Assembly (NCBI RefSeq): GCF_007676755.1
Contig: NZ_VEBK01000001.1
Span: 434,001 to 498,000, forward strand
Origin: Bacillus sp. FJAT-22090
GTDB lineage: Bacteria; Bacillota; Bacilli; Bacillales_A; Planococcaceae
Reading direction: 5' to 3'
DNA length: 64,000 bases
The notes below the pieces were generated by a model. The model saw only the letters and a program-made list of their open reading frames with translations. It had not been told where the DNA came from and made no database searches. This document shows, piece by piece, positions 17,381-26,242 of this stretch; position 1 is the first letter of the stretch, and every line of letters starts with the position of its first letter. The translations under genes were made by a program, and so were the position numbers.

Positions 17381-19750
17381 ATGTTACATTCTATTAAGAA
17401 AATGATTTCTGGTGAAATAATTGAGCTAAAACAGCTTAATAAAATAGTTTCCAAGATTAACGCTTTGGAAGATTCATTTGCACATAAAACAGACATTGAG
17501 CTTCAAACATATACAAATAGTTTTCGTGAACAATTAGATAATGGAGCCACTCCAGAAGAAATAATGTTGGAAGCATTTGCTGTCGTTCGAGAAGCTTCCA
17601 AACGTATTTTAGGCATGCGTCACTATGACTCACAGTTAATGGGCGGTGCTGTTTTAACGCAGTCACAGATTGCTCAAATGCAAACTGGAGAAGGAAAAAC
17701 ATTAGTTGCAACGTTACCGGCTTATGTAATGGCTTTGCATGGCAAGGGAACTCATATCATTACAGCCAATGAATACCTGGCAAGCCGAGATTATGAGCAA
17801 ATGAAACCGTTATTTGAGTTTTTAGGTTTAACAGTTGGATTAAATATTTCAGGTTTGGAAAATGACGAGAAACAAGCTGCCTATAACTGTGATATTACAT
17901 ACGGTACTGGAACAGAATTTGGTTTTGATTATTTAAGAGATCATATGGTTCAAAGTGAAGATCAGCTTGTGCAACGTCCACTTTTTTACGCTTTGATCGA
18001 TGAAGTGGATAGTATATTGATCGATGAAGCGAGAACACCTTTAATCATTGCAGGTAAGTCCAATGCAAGTTTAAATTTATTTCCAATTATGCAGCTAGTC
18101 ATCAGCTCATTTAAAGATGAAGAAGATTATAATTATTATCCTGAAACAAAACAAATCGTTTTATTGGACAATGGTGCCGATCGTCTTGAGGCTGCATTTG
18201 GCATTGACAATGTATATGACAGAGAGCATCGTGAGTTTATGCATATTGCGATGCAAACACTGCGAGCTAAAGTAGTTATGCGCAAGGACGTAGATTATAT
18301 TGTAAAAGACGATAAAATTATGATTGTGGATCCATATACTGGGCGTATTATGGAAGGTCGTACATTTAGCGATGGACTTCATCAAGCAATTGAAGCAAAA
18401 GAAAAAGTTTCTATTAAAGAAGAGAATAATACGCAGGCTTCTATTATGATTCAACATTATTTCAGACTTTACAAACACGTATCAGGAATGACTGGTAGTG
18501 CCGTTCCTTCTCGTGAAGAGTTTTGGGAAACTTATAACTTACGCGTGACGGAAATTCCTACGAATAAGCCAAATAAACGAGTAGATATGGATACACTTGT
18601 ATATTTAACGTATGAAGATAAAATGAAAAAAATCGTGGAAGAAACGCAAAAGTATCATGAATTAGGCCGTCCCGTGTTAATCGGAACTACTTCCATCGAG
18701 CAGTCTGAAAAGCTTTCCTCTTATTTGCATGAGCTTGAAATTGAGCATTCTATACTAAATGCAAAAACTGTAGAAGACGAAGCGGAGTTAATCTCTCAAG
18801 CAGGACAAATGAATAAAATTATGCTTGCTACGAATATGGCCGGACGCGGAACGGATATTAACCTTGGTGAAGGCGTTCCAGAACTAGGTGGTCTCCATAT
18901 AATCGGTACCGAACTTCACAGTAGTGCTCGAATCGATATGCAACTTCGTGGACGTGGCGGTCGCCAAGGAGATCCAGGTAGCACGCAGTTTATCATTTCA
19001 TTAGAAGATGAGCTATTCCATTATTACGATGAAGATGAATTTGCTAAATATAAAAATAAAGTGAAAACGGATAATACCGGCTTAGTTATTTCACCTAATC
19101 CAACTAAATTCGTATACAATGTACAAAACGTGATCGAAGGTACACATTTCTCTAGTCGATCCCATTTGTTAAAATTAGATGATATTAACAATGACCAACA
19201 AAGAGTTATGTACAATTATCGTGAAAAAGCATTAAAGGTAGAAAATATGCAAATGCTTATTATCGATGCGATGCACGAACGCTTAAATTACTTGGTAGAT
19301 GAACTTGCAGAGTTAAATGTATATGATGTGCATGATTCTGGTATTTTAAATGAAATCATGGATGAGATTAAAATCATCTCAATGCTCACATCTTACGAAG
19401 AAGAAAAATTTACTTCGCTTGATGCAGAAAATAAAGTACAGCTAAAAGAAGCATTAGAGGCAGTCTATGAGAAAGCATTTGAAATGGTCAATATGACGAA
19501 TGCCGACAGCGACGAGTGGAGAAACATTCAAGCATTCTACTCTGAAACACTTGACCGATTGTGGATTAGCCACTTAGACAACTTACATCATTTAAGAGAA
19601 GGTATAAGTATTCGTGGCTATGGTCAAGAAGATCCGTACCGACTCTACTCATTTGATGCACTTCATTTGTTCCAAGGAATGCTTCATACGTTCTTTAGAG
19701 ATGTGATTCGATATAATTTACAAGTAAACGAGATGAATGAGGAACAATAA
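17381..19750 (+). CDS. secA2: Accessory Sec translocase ATPase SecA2
   Basis: The protein is a full SecA-type motor: Walker A QTGEGKT near residue 102, the DEAD-type LIDEVDSILIDEARTP, the preprotein cross-linking region, helicase domain 2 (LATNMAGRGTDI, LRGRGGRQGDPGS) and the helical wing/scaffold. It ends YNLQVNEMNEEQ without the C-terminal zinc-binding CXCX8CH tail. At about 789 residues it is shorter than housekeeping SecA. Both traits mark it as SecA2, which exports a limited set of proteins, often surface or glycosylated ones. ATG at 17375 is too close to AGGGAG, and the ATG at 17381 is 7 nt away, so that start is preferred. No SecY2 or Asp genes are present here, so it likely works with the main SecYEG. 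Confidence 0.92.
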   Translation: MLHSIKKMISGEIIELKQLNKIVSKINALEDSFAHKTDIELQTYTNSFREQLDNGATPEEIMLEAFAVVREASKRILGMRHYDSQLMGGAVLTQSQIAQMQTGEGKTLVATLPAYVMALHGKGTHIITANEYLASRDYEQMKPLFEFLGLTVGLNISGLENDEKQAAYNCDITYGTGTEFGFDYLRDHMVQSEDQLVQRPLFYALIDEVDSILIDEARTPLIIAGKSNASLNLFPIMQLVISSFKDEEDYNYYPETKQIVLLDNGADRLEAAFGIDNVYDREHREFMHIAMQTLRAKVVMRKDVDYIVKDDKIMIVDPYTGRIMEGRTFSDGLHQAIEAKEKVSIKEENNTQASIMIQHYFRLYKHVSGMTGSAVPSREEFWETYNLRVTEIPTNKPNKRVDMDTLVYLTYEDKMKKIVEETQKYHELGRPVLIGTTSIEQSEKLSSYLHELEIEHSILNAKTVEDEAELISQAGQMNKIMLATNMAGRGTDINLGEGVPELGGLHIIGTELHSSARIDMQLRGRGGRQGDPGSTQFIISLEDELFHYYDEDEFAKYKNKVKTDNTGLVISPNPTKFVYNVQNVIEGTHFSSRSHLLKLDDINNDQQRVMYNYREKALKVENMQMLIIDAMHERLNYLVDELAELNVYDVHDSGILNEIMDEIKIISMLTSYEEEKFTSLDAENKVQLKEALEAVYEKAFEMVNMTNADSDEWRNIQAFYSETLDRLWISHLDNLHHLREGISIRGYGQEDPYRLYSFDALHLFQGMLHTFFRDVIRYNLQVNEMNEEQ

Positions 19751-19754
19751 TTTT

Positions 19755-19799
19755 AAAAGAGGGAGAAAAGTGACTATGTCGCTTTCCTCCCTCTTTTTT
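19755..19799 (+). terminator. Intrinsic terminator of secA2
   Basis: AAAAGAGGGAG pairs with CTCCCTCTTTT, extended inside by GAAAAGTGAC/GTCGCTTTC, and is followed by six T. It begins 5 nt after the secA2 stop. Confidence 0.9.
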
Positions 19800-19820
19800 G
19801 TATTTATGAAGAGTTTCTTC

Positions 19821-20283
19821 GGATAAAATATCCTTTTACAACTAAATGCGCTGATTTTACAACTAAACGCTTCGAAATTCCAACTAACCAGTCCATTTTT
19901 ACAACTAAATAATGAAATCATTTGGATAAAATATCCTTTTACAACTAAGTGCGCTGATTTTACAACTAAATGCTTCAAAATTATAACTAACGCCTCCATT
20001 TTTACAACTAAATAATGAAAGCATTTGGATAAAATATCCTTTTACAACTAAATACTTCAAAATTACAACTAACGCCTTCATTTTTACAACTAAACAACGA
20101 AAAGATTTGGATAAAATATCCTTTTACAACTAAATGCACTGATTTTACAACTAAATGCTTCAAAATTACAACTAACGCCTCCATTTTTACAACTAAACAA
20201 TGGCAGCATTTGGATAAAACATCCTTTTACAACTAAATGAGCTAATTTTACAACTAAATGCTTCGAAATTACAACTAACGCCG
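19821..20283. repeat. Tandem array of a 103-nt unit built from AACTAA-type submotifs
   Basis: Five units start at 19821, 19924, 20027, 20109 and 20212, each opening with GGATAAAATATCC (the last has one change). Spacings are 103, 103, 82 and 103 nt, and the last unit is cut short. The 82-nt unit lacks one internal module. Each full unit contains four copies of a TTTACAACTAA-like motif about 20-27 nt apart; I count 18 in the array, 16 of them with exact ACAACTAA. GGATA/TATCC can form a small hairpin. The array fills the gap between convergent secA2 and pgi. It is not a CRISPR array, since the inter-motif sequences are themselves repeated. Confidence 0.9.
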
Positions 20284-20305
20284 CTCCTCAATCACTTTAT
20301 TCCAC

Positions 20306-20352
20306 AAAAAAAGTCAGCACAACGGATAGTTTCCATTGCACTGACTTTTTTA
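20306..20352 (-). terminator. Terminator of pgi, probably bidirectional
   Basis: AAAAAAGTCAG pairs with CTGACTTTTTT, with an imperfect inner stem (CAA/TTG, GGA/TCC). A-rich and T-rich flanks allow action on both strands. It starts about 12 nt after the pgi stop. Confidence 0.8.
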
Positions 20353-20363
20353 ACTCCTAATGA

Positions 20364-21719
20364 TCATTCGAAAACTTGGGATAGTCTTTCTTCCAGTTCT
20401 TCTTTTAACGTTTCATATCCGGGCTTGTTTAATAACGCGAATATATTGTTTTTGTAAGACTCTACTCCTGGTTGGTCAAATGGATTGACCCCTGACAAAT
20501 AAGCACTCATCGCACAAGCTTTCTCAAAGAAATAAAGTAAATAGCCTAAATGGTACTCATCGAGCTGATCTATTTCCACTTGAATGACGGGAACTCCCCC
20601 ATCATAGTGCGCTAATATCGAACTGTTTTTCGCGATTGTATTAATATCATGAAAAGTTTTGTCTTCCAGGAAATTTAGTTGATCAAAATTATTATCGACC
20701 AATTGAATAGTACAATCTTCTTGTTGGTTGCGAACATGTAAAATCGTTTCAAAAATTTGGCGTTTACCAGCTTGGATATACTGACCAATCGAGTGAAGAT
20801 CCGTTGTATATGTAACTGAAACAGGGAAAATTCCTTTTTCGTCTTTTCCTTCACTTTCACCAAATAATTGTTTCCACCATTCGAACACATTTCGTAGGGA
20901 AGGCTCAAAAGAAGCCATAATTTCAATAATATATCCCTTTTTCTCCAACAAATATCGTGATAACGCATATTCATAAGCCGCATTCTCTTTATAATTCGAG
21001 AACATCAAATCATTTGTCGCCTTTTTTGCACCGTCTAATAATGCATTAATATCTATACCACCAACAGCCAATGGAAATAATCCGACTGGGGTGAGGACCG
21101 AAAAACGTCCCCCTACATCAGCGGGAACTTCGAAACTTCGAAAACCTTCTTCTTGTGCTAGTTTTCTTAATAACCCATTTGTCGGATCGGTCGTTAAAAT
21201 GATTCTATTTTTCATTTCTTCTCCGTAGCGCTCTTCCATATATGATTTAATGACACGGAATGAAATCGCAGGTTCAAGCGTAGTCCCTGATTTCGAAATA
21301 ACATTTACGTATACTTCGCGATCTTCCACATAGTGAAGTAATTGATTGATATAGGCGCCACTCATATTCTGTCCAGCATAAATTACTTCAGTTTCCCCAA
21401 GCTTCTTTGAGAAATAAGGAGATAAAGCCTCTTGAACCGCTTTTGCTCCTAAATAAGACCCGCCAATTCCAATAACTATTAATACAGCTGATTTTGTTCG
21501 TATTTCATCTGCAACTGAAAGGATTTGCTCTAATTCGTTCTTATCTTGTTTAGTAGCTAAATCTATCCAACCTAATGAGTCTTTATCTTTCCCAGTCGGA
21601 GCATGCATTTCTTCATGTATCATACTAATTATATTTGTATATTCATTTTTTTCTTCTTCATTTATAAACTTTGATAATAATGAAAAGTTTAGAGAGAAGG
21701 CTTGTTTTGTAACAGTCAA
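20364..21719 (-). CDS. pgi: Glucose-6-phosphate isomerase
   Basis: The protein interconverts glucose-6-phosphate and fructose-6-phosphate. Visible family motifs are VIGIGGSYLGAKA, ISKSGTTLEPAISFR, GGRFSVLTPVGLFPLAV (PGI signature 1 region), and the C-terminal GVNPFDQPGVESYKNN with the lysine of signature 2. The frame is open to a TTG at 21737, but that would place the strong AGGAGG inside the gene. AGGAGG lies 8 nt before the TTG at 21719, giving 451 residues, the usual length for the Bacillus-type enzyme. It is a single gene here, ending in its own terminator. Confidence 0.95.
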   Translation of the reverse strand: MTVTKQAFSLNFSLLSKFINEEEKNEYTNIISMIHEEMHAPTGKDKDSLGWIDLATKQDKNELEQILSVADEIRTKSAVLIVIGIGGSYLGAKAVQEALSPYFSKKLGETEVIYAGQNMSGAYINQLLHYVEDREVYVNVISKSGTTLEPAISFRVIKSYMEERYGEEMKNRIILTTDPTNGLLRKLAQEEGFRSFEVPADVGGRFSVLTPVGLFPLAVGGIDINALLDGAKKATNDLMFSNYKENAAYEYALSRYLLEKKGYIIEIMASFEPSLRNVFEWWKQLFGESEGKDEKGIFPVSVTYTTDLHSIGQYIQAGKRQIFETILHVRNQQEDCTIQLVDNNFDQLNFLEDKTFHDINTIAKNSSILAHYDGGVPVIQVEIDQLDEYHLGYLLYFFEKACAMSAYLSGVNPFDQPGVESYKNNIFALLNKPGYETLKEELEERLSQVFE

Positions 21720-21830
21720 TTGAATTTCCTCCTGCAAGCTTCGTATTCATCTACCAACCTATACTATCATATTTGAACCTTCTTTTCCTCTTATCCAAAG
21801 TTCGAAACAAAAGTAGTTGCACATTATATA

Positions 21831-22763
21831 TTATTTTTTCGCAAAATGGTTGGCTACGAGTGCGCCTAATGTTAGATTAACAACCATATTTGCAACTGCT
21901 GGAACCGCAGCAAGAGAACTGACGTGCTCCATTGCCAATGTTGCTGCTAAAGCTGTATTACATATACCCGTATGAAATAAAATAGCCCGTGCATTTTGTT
22001 CAGGTGCTTTCCCCAACTTAGAAATCCAATATCCCGCAAACATCGGAATAGAAACTTGAAAAAAGACAGCAATGAAAATAATAGGCAACAACGATAAATT
22101 CATTTGTAAGGAATTTTGTGCACTTGAAATAACAGATAATACTACGATAAACAGTGCAATTTGAGAAAGTACTGCTGTATATGGTTTAACTATTTCAATC
22201 CTTTTTGTGAATTTCCATTGCAGGAAAAGTCCCAAAAACAATGGAATAAATACGATATAAATTATATTAAGAAATAATGGCCAAAAAGCAATAGGAATCA
22301 GTTTACCAGCGAAAAATTGAACTAATGCAGGTGTAAGTAGAGGCGAAATAATTGTATCCATAGTCGCCATCGTAATACTTAGTGCGGCTTCTCCCCCAGC
22401 TATAAATGTATATATATTCGCTGAAGTCCCACTTGGCACTGTGCCTGCTAAAATAACCCCTGTTGCTAGTTCTGCATTGTTTTTGAAAAATATATATGCC
22501 ACTCCAATAGTTACAATTACCATTATAGTCCACTTTAACAGCACACCTAAAAGGGCGTATTTCGGATTTTTAATGAGGGATATAAGCTTTTCAGTTGATA
22601 AGGAAAGACCCATTAATAAAAATATCATCCCTAATCCAACACCAGTTAAACTACGTATTGGTATAAATAAGTCAGGAAGAAAATAGGCAATAAATGATAA
22701 TAAAAGAATCCAAACGGGCAAGTATTTTGAAATAAAATGTGATGCAATTGAAATAACTTTCAT
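21831..22763 (-). CDS. Bile acid:sodium symporter-family transporter
   Basis: The 310-residue protein has nine to ten hydrophobic helices and the BASS family pattern, including GLGMIFLLMGLSLS, LAGTVPSGTSANIYTFIAGG with the sodium-site region, and a C-terminal NTALAATLAMEHVS. Family members import organic anions (bile acids, pantothenate, pyruvate, keto acids) with sodium. It is the last gene of the long operon that begins with glcD, so it may import or export an intermediate of that pathway. A terminator-like hairpin between it and the DUF35 gene may reduce its expression. GGAGG lies 9-10 nt before the ATG. Confidence 0.85.
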   Translation of the reverse strand: MKVISIASHFISKYLPVWILLLSFIAYFLPDLFIPIRSLTGVGLGMIFLLMGLSLSTEKLISLIKNPKYALLGVLLKWTIMVIVTIGVAYIFFKNNAELATGVILAGTVPSGTSANIYTFIAGGEAALSITMATMDTIISPLLTPALVQFFAGKLIPIAFWPLFLNIIYIVFIPLFLGLFLQWKFTKRIEIVKPYTAVLSQIALFIVVLSVISSAQNSLQMNLSLLPIIFIAVFFQVSIPMFAGYWISKLGKAPEQNARAILFHTGICNTALAATLAMEHVSSLAAVPAVANMVVNLTLGALVANHFAKK

Positions 22764-22783
22764 CCTTTATGCCTCCATGCAAC

Positions 22784-22829
22784 AATCCCTGTGCTTGGAA
22801 TTTGTTGAAACATTCCTAGCACAGGGATT
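22784..22829 (-). terminator. Long hairpin between DUF35 and symporter genes
   Basis: AATCCCTGTGCT-GGAAT pairs with ATTCC-AGCACAGGGATT (about 17 bp, one mismatch). On the minus strand the following sequence (GTTGCATGG) has few T, so termination is probably partial. Confidence 0.6.
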
Positions 22830-22831
22830 TC

Positions 22832-23143
22832 TTATTCGGATATTTTCTTATATAAATATGCACCTTTTTCAAACTTTTCAAGTTCTACTTTATCCCCAAT
22901 TTGAACCTGCGAATCTACTCTTACAGTCACTTTTGCATTTGCTTCGTCTAACTGAACAAGTGCAACCGTATAAGGAGCTATATCCGCAAATTCAGCTGGT
23001 GCAATATGGATATCAGTGAAACTATAAATTGTACCGCTCGAAGAAACTTCTACCGCTTCCAATTTTCCTGTTAAACATTTCGGGCAAATATATTTACTCG
23101 TCATACTTTGATAGTCACAAGAATTACATTTAAATACTTTCAT
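22832..23143 (-). CDS. Zn-ribbon/OB-fold DUF35 protein, thiolase partner
   Basis: The 103-residue protein begins with a four-cysteine zinc ribbon (C6, C9, C20, C23: CNSCDYQ and CPKCLTG). An OB-fold follows (GTIYSFTDIHIAP, YTVALVQLDEANAKVTVRV, GDKVELEKF). DUF35 proteins bind beside SCP2-type or acetoacetyl-CoA thiolases and are thought to help handle acyl-CoA. Here it sits 7 nt after the thiolase stop, as in such pairs. It has no catalytic residues of its own. Confidence 0.88.
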   Translation of the reverse strand: MKVFKCNSCDYQSMTSKYICPKCLTGKLEAVEVSSSGTIYSFTDIHIAPAEFADIAPYTVALVQLDEANAKVTVRVDSQVQIGDKVELEKFEKGAYLYKKISE

Positions 23144-23150
23144 TCAAGTT

Positions 23151-24284
23151 TCACACCCTTTCCAAAATATGCACGGTTGAATAAGAACCCGTACCACCAA
23201 GATTTTGTGCTAATGCAAGTCTAGGGTTATCCACTTGGTTTGCAGCGTTTCCACGTAGTTGACGAACGAGTTGATAAATTTGTGCGATGCCCGTTGCTCC
23301 TATTGGATGACCTCGTGAAAGCAATCCCCCACTCGTATTGACAGGTTTATCGCCAGTGGATTTCGTCCTTCCTTCTTCTACTGCCTTCCATCCGTCACGC
23401 TTATTAAAAAATCCTAATTCTTCGATTGCAATCATCTCTGTCATCGAAAAACAGTCATGAATCTCTACTACATTGATATCCTGAGGACCTACGCCTGCTT
23501 TTTCATAAGCGAGTCGACCAGATTCTCGAATGGCGGGAATGGACAATAAATCATCTGCATCTTGCATTTGAGTGGGACCAGAAGCTTGGGCTGACGATCG
23601 GATATGTATAGCTGACTGATTTTTTGAAATTACAACTGCCGCAGCACCATCCGTCATAGGCGAACAATCGAATAACCCTAAAGGATTCGTAATCATACGT
23701 GCATCCATGATTTCTTCAAATGTTGCTGGCTTTCTAAACTGTGCTAACGGATTATTCAACGCATGTTCTCTATTTTTTAAAGCTACCATTGCTAAATGCT
23801 TTTTAGATGCACCCGTCTCATAAAAATATCGGTTCGCAAGCACACCGAAAAAACCTGGGAATGTGAGACCCGCGTTCTTTTCATTGGAATCGTTATCCAT
23901 TGCCGCATTGATTGCTTGCGTTACATCTGCCGTCGATGCATGCTTCATCTTTTCTACACCCGCAACAAGTACTGTATTATACTCGCCGCTTAGTATACCA
24001 AGGATACCTTGTCTCAACGCTATTCCTCCTGATGCACATGCTCCTTCTACTTTAGCAGTCGGAATAAAACCAAGGCCTAGTTCATTAGCTACAATTGCCC
24101 CTAATATTTCTTGGTTGTAAATAGACCCTCCCATAAAGTTTCCAACAAATACCGCATCTACTTTTGGGTTTCCTGCATCCTCTAACGCCTGGATACAAGC
24201 ATCTAGTAGCATATCTTTCATTGTGCGATCTACAAATGTACCAAATTGCGTCATACCAATTCCATGCACATAAACATTGGTCAT
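23151..24284 (-). CDS. Thiolase-family acyl-CoA acyltransferase
   Basis: The 377-residue protein has the nucleophilic cysteine C83 in VEGACASGGIAL, NVVEIHDCFSMTE in the middle, and the GHPIGATGIAQIY motif with the catalytic histidine. The end is AQNLGGTGSYSTVHILE. The lack of a C-terminal CxG cysteine motif and the DUF35 neighbour point to the SCP2/acetoacetyl-CoA thiolase branch rather than FadA. It would cleave a 3-ketoacyl-CoA with CoA, or form one. Its start overlaps the end of the ligase gene by 4 nt. In the operon it would act after activation by the ligase and a dehydrogenase step. Confidence 0.88.
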   Translation of the reverse strand: MTNVYVHGIGMTQFGTFVDRTMKDMLLDACIQALEDAGNPKVDAVFVGNFMGGSIYNQEILGAIVANELGLGFIPTAKVEGACASGGIALRQGILGILSGEYNTVLVAGVEKMKHASTADVTQAINAAMDNDSNEKNAGLTFPGFFGVLANRYFYETGASKKHLAMVALKNREHALNNPLAQFRKPATFEEIMDARMITNPLGLFDCSPMTDGAAAVVISKNQSAIHIRSSAQASGPTQMQDADDLLSIPAIRESGRLAYEKAGVGPQDINVVEIHDCFSMTEMIAIEELGFFNKRDGWKAVEEGRTKSTGDKPVNTSGGLLSRGHPIGATGIAQIYQLVRQLRGNAANQVDNPRLALAQNLGGTGSYSTVHILERV

Positions 24285-25762
24285 ATGCTAACCTCCTTAT
24301 GTTGGTCACGCATTTCTCGTTTTAATATTTTGCCATAAGAACTCTTCGGCAGTTCATCTACAATATGAATGGATTTAGGCTTTTTAAAGCTCGCCATATT
24401 TTCAACACAAAGAGCTAATAATTCTTCTGTAGTAACGGGTTCCTTCCCATTTGGCACGACATATGCGACCACATTTTCCCCCCACTTATCATCAGGAACG
24501 CCAATCACACAAGTTTCCTTCACTCCTACGTGTAAGTTAAGCACTTCCTCCACTTCTCGAGGATAAATATTTACTCCTCCTGAAATAATAACATCTTTCT
24601 TACGATCCACAATTTGAACATATCCTTCTGGACATTTCCAACCTAAATCACCCGTATGTAGCCATCCATTTTTCAGTGTATCTTTGGTTGCTTTTTCATT
24701 ATTCCAGTACCCTTTCATCACTAGCGAACCTTTACAAATAATTTCGCCAACTTCTCCATCTTTCAATTCGTTACCTTCATCGTCTACAATTTTTACTTGG
24801 ACAAATAGCCCTACTCGTCCACATGAATCTAGACGCGATTTTAACTCTTTTTTCGGCATCATCGTAATACACATCGGCGCTTCTACTTGTCCGTATGTTT
24901 CTGCAAAAATTGGCCCTGTTAGATTCAACGCTTCTTCTAATTTACTAGCAGCAATCGGAGAACCTGCCATATTAATCGTTTTCAGTGTAGAGAGCTTAGA
25001 AGGATCGAAATTTGGATGCTGAATCATCAAATTGACCATCGTAGGTACTAAGAAGATGACCGATACTCCTTCTTTTTGTAAGTCATTCACAAATTCCTCT
25101 GGCTCAAATTTATTAAATACAACTTGTGTAGAACCATACAGCCAAGATACATGAGATAAGAAATTACTACCATGAGTTAGAGGAGCAACATGCCCAATAA
25201 CATCGTCATAATCCACTTCACAAACCTGTGCAAGGGACAATGCTCCCGCAATCATATTACGATGAGATAACATGACTCCCTTTGGATTACCTGTTGTACC
25301 AGAAGTATACATAATTGCAAATAAATCATCTTCCTCTACGTTTTCTAAAAATTGTTTCCCTACATTATGTTGAACTACATTTTCATACTTATCACCAATT
25401 GCTAAAACCTCAATCGTCGTTCCAATAGGATCTATTAATAGCTGATCACCAATAATTAGTTTTGGATTAGCATCATTCAACATATATAGATGCTCTTTCG
25501 GATGTAAACGATAATTCAATGGCACTTTGATAAGTCCGGCTAGCGAAACAGCAACATCTAATTCAATATGCTCTAACCGATTGGACATGAGAATGGCAAT
25601 TCGATCTCCTTTTTCTAGTCCTTTTTCATGAAAGTAAGAAGAAAGTGCGTACGCTCTTTTCATCATATCCCCATAACTAAAAGCACGATATTGATCCTTT
25701 ACTGCAATTTTTTCTGGATAAGCAGCAGCTGATTTCAATGCTAATTGTGCTAGTGTTTCCAT
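24281..25762 (-). CDS. AMP-dependent acyl-CoA synthetase/ligase
   Basis: The 493-residue protein is a complete ANL-superfamily adenylating enzyme. It has the P-loop YTSGTTGNPKG (152-162), a GQVEAPM region for the acid substrate, WLHTGDLGW, VDRKKDVIISGGVNIYPREVEE, and the catalytic lysine region PKSSYGKILKREM at the C-terminus. It activates a carboxylic acid to its acyl-CoA using ATP. It is related to medium/long-chain fatty acid and aromatic acid ligases; the substrate cannot be read from sequence. It lies 6 nt after the PPC gene and overlaps the thiolase gene by 4 nt. Confidence 0.9.
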   Translation of the reverse strand: METLAQLALKSAAAYPEKIAVKDQYRAFSYGDMMKRAYALSSYFHEKGLEKGDRIAILMSNRLEHIELDVAVSLAGLIKVPLNYRLHPKEHLYMLNDANPKLIIGDQLLIDPIGTTIEVLAIGDKYENVVQHNVGKQFLENVEEDDLFAIMYTSGTTGNPKGVMLSHRNMIAGALSLAQVCEVDYDDVIGHVAPLTHGSNFLSHVSWLYGSTQVVFNKFEPEEFVNDLQKEGVSVIFLVPTMVNLMIQHPNFDPSKLSTLKTINMAGSPIAASKLEEALNLTGPIFAETYGQVEAPMCITMMPKKELKSRLDSCGRVGLFVQVKIVDDEGNELKDGEVGEIICKGSLVMKGYWNNEKATKDTLKNGWLHTGDLGWKCPEGYVQIVDRKKDVIISGGVNIYPREVEEVLNLHVGVKETCVIGVPDDKWGENVVAYVVPNGKEPVTTEELLALCVENMASFKKPKSIHIVDELPKSSYGKILKREMRDQHKEVSI

Positions 25763-25768
25763 CTTTAC

Positions 25769-26242
25769 TCACTCCTTATTTGAAAACTGAAATACTGGCA
25801 ATTTCATTAATTTATCTGGACCGCGTTTAAGTTCCACGTCTGTTAAAGGAAACAAAATGAATTCAATTGTTATAGCTACCGGATTTTCACCATCTAGAAA
25901 ATGACCTCCGCTAATTTGCTGATTACAGTCGACAAACATCCCATGAAAGTGTACGTCTAACTGTCCATCAACATCATATCCAACAAAGCCAGTTCCATTT
26001 AGCAACTCTACCTCTGAATCACTTACTATTTTTTCAGAATACTGAAGGACACCATCAGTTGTCTTTTCCAACTGCACATAAGTAGCATACGTTAGGGAGC
26101 CTATACATTGGAATTGTGCTGCATGTATATCAAACTTTCTGCACACTTCTTTTATTCCTCCAAAAAGATCTATGTCCTTCATGAATCGTCCGACAATGCG
26201 CTTAGAATCCTTATCTAAAACCGCTTGTATTCGATCAGCCAA
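25769..26242 (-). CDS. PPC/DUF296-domain protein
   Basis: The frame reaches back to 26305, but GGAGG (inside the SDR gene end) sits 7 nt before the TTG at 26242, which overlaps the SDR stop by 8 nt. That start gives 157 residues and translational coupling. The protein shows the PPC (plants and prokaryotes conserved) fold pattern: FGGIKEVCRKFDIHAAQFQCIGSL, LLNGTGFV, and the metal-site-like VHFHGMFV with SGGHFLDGENPVA. It belongs to a small family often called DNA-binding because plant homologues carry AT-hooks, but no AT-hook is present here. Its role in a catabolic operon is unknown; a small-molecule or acyl-CoA related function is possible. Confidence 0.82.
   Translation of the reverse strand: MADRIQAVLDKDSKRIVGRFMKDIDLFGGIKEVCRKFDIHAAQFQCIGSLTYATYVQLEKTTDGVLQYSEKIVSDSEVELLNGTGFVGYDVDGQLDVHFHGMFVDCNQQISGGHFLDGENPVAITIEFILFPLTDVELKRGPDKLMKLPVFQFSNKE

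Noticed and set aside
19718-19999. 93-codon minus-strand frame with repeated FSCK-like peptides
   Set aside because: It is the translation of the 103-nt repeat array plus the secA2 end. The unit length is not a multiple of three, so the frame breaks across units, and no ribosome site is present.
19821-20283. CRISPR-like array
   Set aside because: The segments between the short motifs are themselves repeated from unit to unit, so there are no unique spacers, and no cas genes are in the window.
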